Source: Oligoflexus sp.
Lineage (GTDB): Bacteria > Bdellovibrionota_B > Oligoflexia > Oligoflexales > Oligoflexaceae
Reading direction: 5' to 3'
Assembly: GCF_035712445.1 (NCBI RefSeq)
Contig: NZ_DASTAT010000013.1
Span: forward strand, 1-64,000
DNA: 64,000 bases
Shown here: positions 43,827 through 51,781 of the stretch, in pieces
How positions within the stretch are numbered: position 1 is the first letter of the stretch
Layout of the letters: each line of letters begins with the position of its first letter
Notes under the pieces: model-generated
What the model saw: only the letters and a program-made list of their open reading frames with translations
Database searches by the model: none
What the model was told of the DNA's origin: nothing
Made by a program: the position numbers and the translations under genes

Positions 43827-44894
43827 ATGCCCGGTCAAAGGCCCTGGTCTCGCGCGCTGTTTTGTGCAAGCCTTCTGGCATCCGGATCAGCCCAGGCCTT
43901 TACCTATGAAGTCCTCTTCGAAGATACGGTCGGCCGTGATGCGGTGGTCCTCGGTCGCACGCCTGGCTTTCAGGCTGTGGCCAAGTCCATCCTGCTCGAC
44001 GGGTCGGTGAAAACCAGCGGCACCAACACCCGCAGCTACGATCGCATCCTGATCAACTACGCGAAATACATGCAGCAGTTTGCGATTGGGGCCAATGCCT
44101 CGCTGCGTCTGACCCTGCCGGTCCTTGCCAACTATCGTAAGGAAGAAGGCGAGCAGGTGCCGAGCATCGTTACGGAATCCACCTGGTTTGAAACCAAGCC
44201 CAAATTTGAATTCGTCTATGCGACTCAGAATGCCCTGGATCTTGTCCTGGGAGTGGATGGTTATTACGTGAGCCCTTTCGAAGCCAAATCCGAATCGGCC
44301 TTCTTCACAGCCACGGATAAATTCGACGAGGCTTCGACCACCTATGGGCATCTTGCTGTCGTGAAACATGGTGGCAACTTCGATGGCGGCTTTGCGTTCA
44401 AAACCGCAGCCGAAAAAAAGCGCAATGTCACCAAAAGCACCAATATTGATGAATCCAGTTTTGTGGTTGAAGACCGTATCTACGATCCGACGACCATTTC
44501 CATCTTTATGCGCACCCGCCTTGGCCTTGGACTCGTCTATGGAGAATTCGCGGCCATCGAGGCCAGCGGCGGCGGCAATCGCACCGATCGTGGCGCGACC
44601 GTGAAAGAGGATTACTTCCGCGTGCAGCTGGCCGGCTTTTTCCCCCTCGGCCCTTTCGGTTTTGAATCCACCCTGATCTACAAAAGCCTTTCCTATGCTG
44701 ACAATCGTAACGTGACCATGGATACCATTCCCATGCTGAGCCTGCAGATGAAGCTGAGCATGAATATGGGCATCCCTGTCTTTGCAGGGCTCATCGGCGT
44801 CAGCGGCACAGACGGGCAAAGTATACCCGAATTTAACGCCAAGTATAAATTGTTCGGAATCGGTGGAATTGCGGGAATCCAATCAAATTTTTGA
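43827..44894 (+). CDS. Outer-membrane beta-barrel protein
   Basis: The 355-residue protein has a signal peptide (RALFCASLLASGSAQA) at the start chosen by AAAGGA spacing at ATG 43827. The mature part is all beta with barrel alternation (TWFETKPKFEFVYATQNALDLVLGVDGYYV, FGFESTLIYKSLSYA) and ends in SNF, the C-terminal Phe used for Bam recognition. Family not recognised. It precedes a lipoprotein gene and the cytochrome/DUF1501 genes, and may provide an outer-membrane channel or anchor for them. Confidence 0.68.
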   Translation: MPGQRPWSRALFCASLLASGSAQAFTYEVLFEDTVGRDAVVLGRTPGFQAVAKSILLDGSVKTSGTNTRSYDRILINYAKYMQQFAIGANASLRLTLPVLANYRKEEGEQVPSIVTESTWFETKPKFEFVYATQNALDLVLGVDGYYVSPFEAKSESAFFTATDKFDEASTTYGHLAVVKHGGNFDGGFAFKTAAEKKRNVTKSTNIDESSFVVEDRIYDPTTISIFMRTRLGLGLVYGEFAAIEASGGGNRTDRGATVKEDYFRVQLAGFFPLGPFGFESTLIYKSLSYADNRNVTMDTIPMLSLQMKLSMNMGIPVFAGLIGVSGTDGQSIPEFNAKYKLFGIGGIAGIQSNF

Positions 44895-44985
44895 TTTTGC
44901 GCAAAACGTAGTAATTAAAGAATTAAGGCCATCAAATTGAATCTGTCCTGGAATCTGCCGAAGGGTTTGATGTGGAGGGATCTTT

Positions 44986-45693
44986 ATGATTGGCCTGTGT
45001 GCGCGTCACCCCGAATTTGGACCCTGGGTAAGGATCGTGATCCTGGCCCTGGCTTCCCAGACACTGCCCGGCTGTTACGTCTTCAAAAAAAGAAGCGTGA
45101 GCGAAGGCGCCCGGCAGGCCAGCACGGCCGAAGTTCTGGGTGCCTCCCTTGGTGACAAGGCCGGAGATGTGAACGAAGCCGCCCTGGCTGAAGTTCACGC
45201 CGTGTCCACGACCCATGCCCCTGCCGGTGTGCGGCCCGATCCTGATACCTTCGTCAGGCAGCTTCTGCTTCAGTATCGCGAGCAGGGTGCGGTGGTCGCG
45301 CGGGAGATCGGTCGTGTCGAGCAGTATCGCATGCTGCTGGGTGGAGCGAGCAATAACTTCGCGATCGTGCCGCAGGAAACCTATGATGCGACCTCACTGC
45401 TGGCGGAATTGAAAGTTGCCGAGGAGGTCTGCGGCAGCCTTGTCGATCCCGATGAAAGGCAGCACGCTGGGTGGGAATCCATCCTTCCCGCCGATCCCGC
45501 GGACACCACGACCAACATCCGTTTTCTTGCGCAGCGCCTTATCGGTTTGCCTTCTTCCAATATCTCGGCTGATGCCATGACCCAGTTGAACGCCATCCTG
45601 CAGACAGCTTTGGTCAATGGGCGCGTGACCAACGCCAGTTACATTCCGGTCTGCGCCACCCTTCTGATCGATGCGGAGGCTTTGCTGCTATGA
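44986..45693 (+). CDS. Lipoprotein, unknown, in DUF1501 cluster
   Basis: The 235-residue protein begins with a longer leader and a lipoprotein box LPGC with cysteine 30. The mature part is mixed helical with acidic and alanine-rich stretches (VRQLLLQYREQGAVVAREI, SLLAELKVAEEVCGSL). It is followed by the cytochrome gene with a 4-base overlap, so it is likely part of the same system. GGAGGG precedes the ATG by 8 bases. No family recognised. Confidence 0.65.
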   Translation: MIGLCARHPEFGPWVRIVILALASQTLPGCYVFKKRSVSEGARQASTAEVLGASLGDKAGDVNEAALAEVHAVSTTHAPAGVRPDPDTFVRQLLLQYREQGAVVAREIGRVEQYRMLLGGASNNFAIVPQETYDATSLLAELKVAEEVCGSLVDPDERQHAGWESILPADPADTTTNIRFLAQRLIGLPSSNISADAMTQLNAILQTALVNGRVTNASYIPVCATLLIDAEALLL

Positions 45694-47345
45694 AATTTTC
45701 AAGCCCCATTATTTTCTCCTTGGCCCTTCTGGGACTTTTCAGTGCCCCACTGCAGGCTGCCCAGGATCTTTCAGCGGCTCTGCGTCGTGCCCAGTATCTT
45801 CTGACGGGAACCATGCCCACCGATCAGGAATTCACCAGCAATGCCGTCTCGGATGCGGCCTACAAAACTGCTGTGCGGACCTTCCTCGATGGTGATGGCT
45901 TTTATGATTCCGTGCTTCGCTATCATGAGCGCGTCCTGGGGGTCGGTTTGCCCGAGGAATATCTGCAGGAACTTCTGCGTGAGGATATCGACGGCAAGCA
46001 GGAAAAATTTGCGAGCATCACCTGCGGTCGCCTGGATGGGGCCAATGGCCGATTCCGCTGCATGTGGACGAGTAACCTCGATTCGCGTCTCGGTTCAGGC
46101 TGTCCTTTGTCGGCCGAACAGCCCGTCTCCGTTTTCTGGTATCCCGGCATCGTCGCCTGGGCCTGCCCTTCGATCGTGAAGGCCTGCGGTCAGGATCTGA
46201 GTTCCTGCTTTGTGCAAAGCCCCAATGAAGAGGAAGCCCGCAACGCCGAACTCGGTACGACGGAAACCTTTGATTCCCGCTATTCCGTGATCAAATCGCT
46301 CAGCCGCCAGGCTGCGGGTCTTGCGACGGCTGTCGTGGTCCAGAACTATCCTTATACCAAGGTGCTTGAGCCTGGCCTTACAGCTGTGGACGGAGCCGTG
46401 GCTCACTTCTATGGTCAGCGCCATCACTTCAAGATTGATGAGCTCAATCTGAGTGAAGAGGTGGTTCAGATCGTGGAAAGCACAGCCTTCAGTGACACAA
46501 GGTTCCGGCTCCTCAAAACCTCGGGTTATGACTACAGCTCGGGCGGTATCCTCTCCACTTTCGGCTGGCTGCGCCGCTACGATAAAAACAGAACGCGCGC
46601 CAATGAACTCTACAAGCGTCTTCTGTGCCGGGAATTCACCGCGGACCTTCCCCGCGTGTTCCCGCAGGATCCAGGCAACCTTCGCGTGGCGCCCGGCTGC
46701 TCCGGCTGTCATGCGACGCTCGATCCCCTCGCGGACTTCTTCATGGTCTGGGGTGAAGGCGGTGACCTTTATAGCGGTGGCCAGGCCGCAGTCTCCACAA
46801 CCTTCAATAGCAAGACGGGCACAAGCGTCGCCGACCTCGCTGAAATCGTGCGCGGGGATAAGGCCTTTGCCACCTGTACGGTTCAAAACGTCTGGAAGTG
46901 GCTGATGGGCCGCAAGTTCTATGTCGACGAGGAGAATCTGCGAACCAAACTCACGGATTATTTCCTGACCACCAATTACAGTTTCCGCGAGCTGGTCTAT
47001 GCGATCAGCACGCATCCTGCCTTCCTGGAAGGTACGCGCAGCGATGGGATCGCGACCGATCCTCTGTCGGCTCCGCCTCTCGGCGAATTTCCGACCACCA
47101 CGACCACCTGCGAAGACCGCGCGTATACCTTCGCTGGTGATGTGCAGTCTCGCGTGACTCTTTGCACGGGTTGCCACAACGGTTCCGGCAGTCGCCAGCC
47201 TCTGCGCACGGAAGCCGAATGGCGTCCTCTGCGCGCCACGGCCATCAAGATGATGGCGTCGGGTGTGATGCCTCCCGGGCCCGCGAATTCCGAAGTTTTC
47301 AAACTCAAGGATGCCGTCACCTGTTGGTTGGAGAAAGATCCATGA
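45690..47345 (+). CDS. Exported two-heme-motif protein, DUF1592/1588/1585-like
   Basis: The 551-residue protein has a signal peptide (ending LQAAQ) and two c-type heme motifs, CSGCH at 337-341 and CTGCH at 492-496. Around the first, LCREFTADLP and CHATLDPLADFF match the DUF1588 region, and FRELVYAISTHPAF fits the DUF1585 C-terminal domain. Proteins of this type are numerous in Planctomycetes and myxobacteria and are found beside DUF1501 genes, as here (4-base overlap). Electron transfer or peroxidase-like function has been proposed; precise function unknown. Confidence 0.78.
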   Translation: MKFSSPIIFSLALLGLFSAPLQAAQDLSAALRRAQYLLTGTMPTDQEFTSNAVSDAAYKTAVRTFLDGDGFYDSVLRYHERVLGVGLPEEYLQELLREDIDGKQEKFASITCGRLDGANGRFRCMWTSNLDSRLGSGCPLSAEQPVSVFWYPGIVAWACPSIVKACGQDLSSCFVQSPNEEEARNAELGTTETFDSRYSVIKSLSRQAAGLATAVVVQNYPYTKVLEPGLTAVDGAVAHFYGQRHHFKIDELNLSEEVVQIVESTAFSDTRFRLLKTSGYDYSSGGILSTFGWLRRYDKNRTRANELYKRLLCREFTADLPRVFPQDPGNLRVAPGCSGCHATLDPLADFFMVWGEGGDLYSGGQAAVSTTFNSKTGTSVADLAEIVRGDKAFATCTVQNVWKWLMGRKFYVDEENLRTKLTDYFLTTNYSFRELVYAISTHPAFLEGTRSDGIATDPLSAPPLGEFPTTTTTCEDRAYTFAGDVQSRVTLCTGCHNGSGSRQPLRTEAEWRPLRATAIKMMASGVMPPGPANSEVFKLKDAVTCWLEKDP

Positions 47346-48724
47346 AGAACAAAATCGATAAGCAGGTGCTGAAAGACAGCATCATCAAAGGTACGGGCCA
47401 TGGTCATATCTGCCATCCATCGCAGCTTCCGGATCTGACCCGGCGCGAGCTGATGCTGGGCGGCACGTACCTGGCCGGATATCTGATGGCTTCGCAGATG
47501 ATTCCGGGTGGCAAGGCCCTTGCGGCCGGTCAGTACCCACCCGCGCGTCGTCTGATTTGGATCAATATGAGCGGCGGCTGGGATATCCTTGAAATCACCG
47601 ATCCCAAACCTTCGTCGACCTCGGGCATTGATATGATGTACGACTGGGGTGCCGCGCAGCAGCTCGCCGGTTCCACGGAAAAAATCGGACGCTGGATGCC
47701 GAACGTCGCCGCCATGGGGCAGGACGTGCTGGTCGTCCGGGGCCTGAACATGGGCACGACCTCGCATATGGCCGGCGCCGTGTACATGGATACTGGCGTT
47801 CTGAGTAACTCGGGCAACGTGAACGCCGCTTCCATCCCTTCGATCGTCGCGAGTGAAAGCACGGCCACCATTCCCATTATTCAATTGAATGGCGGGATGG
47901 ATCCCAAGATCGACCGTGGCCTCTTGAGTCCGGTTTCCGTCGTGCGGGCCCAGAATCTTGACCTTTATCGTTCCATGTACCCTGAGGATACCGATGCGAT
48001 GGATCAGAAGATGCTGATCCTGAATTATCTGAATAGCTCGATTGAAAGGGCCAAGGCCAAGACAGGTGATTACGACCGCTTGAAAGCCGTTGCTTCGGCT
48101 CAATCGAAAATTCAAACGCAGTTCGCCGACAATGTGGGCAGCAAGCTTGAACTGACCAACGAGGATCGGACGCCCTTTGGTGTGAACGCGCCGCGGACGA
48201 TGAATAACGGCATGCGCGATGCCTTCGCCCTGTCTTTGAAACTTCTGAAAAATAACCTCGTGACCTGCCTGAACCTCGGTGTCGGCGGATTTGATACCCA
48301 TGCGGGGCAGGAACGGGCCATGCAGCCTGTCGTGGAAAGCTTTGACTACCTTTTGGGCCGCTTCGTGGCCGAACTGAAAGCCGCGAACCAGCTCGACAAT
48401 ACCCTCATCGTCCTTTATTCTGATTTTGGACGCACACCCAAAGTGAACAACAACAACGGTCGTGACCATTGGCCAGTCGGTGGCGCCTTGATGATTGGCG
48501 GTGGAATTCTGGGTGGGCGTGTGGTTGGCGCGACAGACGACAACCTGCGAGCCCTTAGCATCAATAAGGACAGCGGCGCTGTGGAAACCGGAGGCAGTTT
48601 CACCCTGAGCCCCAGCAACCTGGGAGGCGCAGTCCTGGAGTTGACGCTTGGTGCAACGTATACCACCACCTATCGGACGTATTTGGAATCAATTCCTGCT
48701 CTCACGCGACTCAAAACCAGCTAA
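47342..48724 (+). CDS. Tat-exported DUF1501 protein
   Basis: The 460-residue protein has a twin-arginine signal (LTRRELMLGGTYLAGYLMA, RR at 34-35) and the DUF1501 fold, including LIWINMSGGWD and the metal-site segment LIVLYSDFGRTPKVNNNNGRDHWP near the C-terminus. DUF1501 proteins belong to the alkaline-phosphatase/sulfatase-like superfamily. It is coupled by ATGA to the two-heme protein gene. Tat export suggests cofactor or metal loading before transport. Function remains unknown. Confidence 0.85.
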   Translation: MKNKIDKQVLKDSIIKGTGHGHICHPSQLPDLTRRELMLGGTYLAGYLMASQMIPGGKALAAGQYPPARRLIWINMSGGWDILEITDPKPSSTSGIDMMYDWGAAQQLAGSTEKIGRWMPNVAAMGQDVLVVRGLNMGTTSHMAGAVYMDTGVLSNSGNVNAASIPSIVASESTATIPIIQLNGGMDPKIDRGLLSPVSVVRAQNLDLYRSMYPEDTDAMDQKMLILNYLNSSIERAKAKTGDYDRLKAVASAQSKIQTQFADNVGSKLELTNEDRTPFGVNAPRTMNNGMRDAFALSLKLLKNNLVTCLNLGVGGFDTHAGQERAMQPVVESFDYLLGRFVAELKAANQLDNTLIVLYSDFGRTPKVNNNNGRDHWPVGGALMIGGGILGGRVVGATDDNLRALSINKDSGAVETGGSFTLSPSNLGGAVLELTLGATYTTTYRTYLESIPALTRLKTS

Positions 48725-48776
48725 AATGGTCTGAGCGTCTTCGCGTGAACGTTGAATTTTCCAGGAAGGGCCAGCC

Positions 48777-49919
48777 ATGAAGCCAGTGAAGGCTTTAGTC
48801 GCGATTTGTCTTTTCGGTTCGCAAACAGTGCTGGCCGACAACGTCGAGGAACGAGCCTGGCCCGTGACCTCCCTTCTGGTTCCCAATCCTTTTCAGGTGA
48901 ATCCTGCGGCCATTCCCACCGATCGCACCATCATCGGCGGTCTCAGGCTGGTTCGCACCGAGGAATCCCGTTATCTGATCAATCCCAATAACAATACCCC
49001 GGCTCAGATCAAGCATACGACCAATAAAAAAGACGTCGGGCTGGCTTTTCAGATTCCCCTGGGCGGCGCCGCCTTTGGCCTTTCCGGGAATGAACATTCG
49101 CGGCAGATCAGCGGGAAATCGGATCAGCGCAATAGCGAAGCCTTCGAGGAATTCTGGGTCCGCGATTACAAGATGAAATTCGTGGTGGATCTTCTGCCTG
49201 AACTCCGCGGCGCCTTCACCTTCCGCTACCAGTCTCATCAGGCTGACCTCCTGGGTGGCTACGGCGTGGGCAATGATGATCGCACCCGCTACAAAGGAAC
49301 GATGTCCGGCTATTCCCTGGGTGTGAACTATCGCGTGCAGAATGTGAGCATAGGGGCCTTCACGGCACCACCGCTGCGCGGCAAGGCCACGATCGAAGGC
49401 GAGCAGAAGATTATTTCCGATCCCGGTATGGGCGGTCTGGAATTGGGTTTAACCTATTCGGATCGTCTCTCGCTCGGTCTTTCCGTTTTGAAATGGTCCT
49501 ATAAACATGATGATCGCGATGAGGATGCCACGAGTCCCGAGGACCAGCGTGATATCTTCCTGCGCGGCGTGGAGATTGATCAGTACTTCCGCAAGACCCT
49601 GGCTATCGGCATCGGCGCTGAGTTCGCGATCCTTCCCGTCGTAGGTATCAAAGGCAGTATCACGAGGCAGGATGGTGTCTTCCTCTTCGATCCCACGCGT
49701 GTCCCCGGTGATAATAAGGACGTCGAGACCAAGGTCACGTCCAATGAACTGCGGGTCGGTGGATTCATTCGCAATAAGCAGTTCTTCGCAGAACTCGTTC
49801 TTCTGAAAGCGAGCAAGTCGAAGGATGAAGTGAGGGTGAGGCGCAACGGGGTCAATGCGATCGGCAGCTATGAGCACGACGACTCATCGAACGTCGTCGT
49901 GCTGGGCGCTGTATTCTAA
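48777..49919 (+). CDS. Outer-membrane beta-barrel protein, end of DUF1501 cluster
   Basis: The 380-residue protein has a signal peptide (MKPVKALVAICLFGSQTVLA), AGGAAGG before the ATG, and alternating barrel-type strands (GLAFQIPLGGAAFGLSG, FTFRYQSHQADLLGGYGVG, LELGLTYSDRLSLGLSVLKWSY) ending in VLGAVF. It starts 52 bases after the DUF1501 gene and is probably cotranscribed. A FadL/OmpP1-like fold is possible (NPAAIPTDRTIIGG near the N-terminus). It converges on the orphan binding-protein gene with a 2-base gap. Confidence 0.7.
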   Translation: MKPVKALVAICLFGSQTVLADNVEERAWPVTSLLVPNPFQVNPAAIPTDRTIIGGLRLVRTEESRYLINPNNNTPAQIKHTTNKKDVGLAFQIPLGGAAFGLSGNEHSRQISGKSDQRNSEAFEEFWVRDYKMKFVVDLLPELRGAFTFRYQSHQADLLGGYGVGNDDRTRYKGTMSGYSLGVNYRVQNVSIGAFTAPPLRGKATIEGEQKIISDPGMGGLELGLTYSDRLSLGLSVLKWSYKHDDRDEDATSPEDQRDIFLRGVEIDQYFRKTLAIGIGAEFAILPVVGIKGSITRQDGVFLFDPTRVPGDNKDVETKVTSNELRVGGFIRNKQFFAELVLLKASKSKDEVRVRRNGVNAIGSYEHDDSSNVVVLGAVF

Positions 49920-49921
49920 GC

Positions 49922-51589
49922 TCACATCTTCCGCACCGGCAGGTCCGCGGCATTCGGATACGCGGATATTCTTTCCTGAGTTTCCAGAATATCCTTCGCT
50001 GGTTCCTTGCGATTCAGCCAGACATCAGGCAGGAAAACCAGCGGAAAACCGGGCAGCTCGCTCATGAACTGCTTATCGAGTCGTGCGAGCAGACGCTGCA
50101 GCTGGATAGGCTCCGCTTCACGCTGCATGGTTTCCAGAATGCGATCGACCACGTTCATATCCCAGCCGCTGAAATTCTGCCCGAAGTAATTGTTATCCGC
50201 GCTGGGTATGGCCAGCGAATGCATCAGGTTGATCGGCGTCGTGAGGGGCGGCAGATTCCAACGCATGCAGGCCATGTCCCTGAAGCGGCGCTGCGGCAGG
50301 GTCTGGCGCATGAATTCCTCTTCCGGAATAATTTCCAGCTGAACATTGGCGCCGATCTTTTTCAGATCTTCCAGCACGGGCTGGTAAAAGCCTGATTTCA
50401 ATCGTATATCCGAGCAGGTCAGCACGAGGTTGATCTTCTGGCCGTCGATGATCAGAGTCCCCTCGCTGTTTTTGCGACCGCCGATTTGCTCCAAAAGCTG
50501 ACCCACACGCTGCGGCTGATAAGGATCCACGACCTTTTCATTGATGCGTTCCAGCTGGGTCGGGTGCAGGGCCGTGAAGGCCGGCAGACCATGGCCCTGG
50601 AGCTGCTTTTGCACCAACGCTTGCCGTTGGATGGTATGCTGCAGGATCTGTCGCAGCTGGGGATTCACGAGAAGAGGGCTGCGCAGGTTCAGAATAATAA
50701 GTTCCAGCGTATGCCCGGGACGGCTCTGCAGACTGAATTTCTGGTCGAGGCTCGGTACCTGCTCTTTGAGTTCCAGCCAATTCAACCAGCTCAGCTCACC
50801 TTCGGCGGTCTGATCCACTTCACCATTTTGCAGCGCCTTGGCCAGGGCCGGAATGCCATTATAGAGACGCAGCTCCAGATCCTGCGTCGGTGCCTCCTCC
50901 CATTCGCCTTCCGGGTTCGAGACCAGGGTCCACCGCTCCGCAGTCGCGGATTTTACGATGTAAGCCCCGTAATAAAGCCCAGGGTCCTGCAGTTTGTTCC
51001 ACCAGTTGGCGTCATGCGGGTCTTTCTGCAGCTTCTGAATAAGCTCAGCCTTATGGGCCGGCAAGAGGGAAATCGCAAACAGCTGAAACGCATCCGGTCG
51101 CCTGTGGGTCAGGATCAGACGCATCTTATTCTTCTGGTCAGGATCCATTTCGATACGGCGAATGGGCAGCAGAGGATCCTTGCCCTTGCCATAATCCGCG
51201 CGGGCCATGGTTTCCAGTGTGAACTTCACATCCTGAGGCGTGATGTCCGTGCCGTCGCCCCATTTCAGTTTCTTTTTGAGTTCAAGATCCACCATGTACG
51301 TGGTGGTATTGCCATCATCGTCCTTGCGGCTCAAAAGCTCGGGCGTGTCTTTGCAGATGATGCAGATAATGCGGCCATCATTCCGCACAGTAAGGACAGG
51401 GGGATTGATCAGATGACGAACGACTTTGCCATCCCCGGCTTTCTGTAGCAGGGGATAGATCCGGTAAGGATCCTGTAAGCTGCCGATTACAAATGGTTTT
51501 CCGTAAGATTGGGACGCCATGCCCAAACTTAAAAATGAGGCCAACCAGCCCAGGACGGCGCGGCGTTTGGCGGAAGCGAAGATAGGCAT
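49922..51589 (-). CDS. Orphan SBP_bac_5-type periplasmic binding protein
   Basis: The 555-residue protein has a signal peptide (MPIFASAKRRAVLGWLASFLSLGMAS, with a twin-arginine-like RR) and Opp-family features: KLKWGDGTDITPQDVKFTLETM and IIPEEEFMRQTLPQRRFRDMACMRW. It has no lipobox and no transporter genes beside it. It may serve a transporter encoded elsewhere, such as another Dpp system, or have another role. AAGGA is 8 bases before the ATG. Confidence 0.8.
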   Translation of the reverse strand: MPIFASAKRRAVLGWLASFLSLGMASQSYGKPFVIGSLQDPYRIYPLLQKAGDGKVVRHLINPPVLTVRNDGRIICIICKDTPELLSRKDDDGNTTTYMVDLELKKKLKWGDGTDITPQDVKFTLETMARADYGKGKDPLLPIRRIEMDPDQKNKMRLILTHRRPDAFQLFAISLLPAHKAELIQKLQKDPHDANWWNKLQDPGLYYGAYIVKSATAERWTLVSNPEGEWEEAPTQDLELRLYNGIPALAKALQNGEVDQTAEGELSWLNWLELKEQVPSLDQKFSLQSRPGHTLELIILNLRSPLLVNPQLRQILQHTIQRQALVQKQLQGHGLPAFTALHPTQLERINEKVVDPYQPQRVGQLLEQIGGRKNSEGTLIIDGQKINLVLTCSDIRLKSGFYQPVLEDLKKIGANVQLEIIPEEEFMRQTLPQRRFRDMACMRWNLPPLTTPINLMHSLAIPSADNNYFGQNFSGWDMNVVDRILETMQREAEPIQLQRLLARLDKQFMSELPGFPLVFLPDVWLNRKEPAKDILETQERISAYPNAADLPVRKM

Positions 51590-51781
51590 CGCAGATTTCC
51601 TTTTCGAAGCAGACTCCTGTCATGCTCCATCATAGGGGAATGTGGATGGGGAAACCAGAGCGAACCGCGGGAACCCTTGCGCAAAAGGGCAGGGACTTCC
51701 TTTTTTGCCAAGCGTGAGACGCTTGGGTTCCGCTGGATTTCTCCGATACCGCTGAAGAGAAATTTTTCCAAGGAGCCGGGA

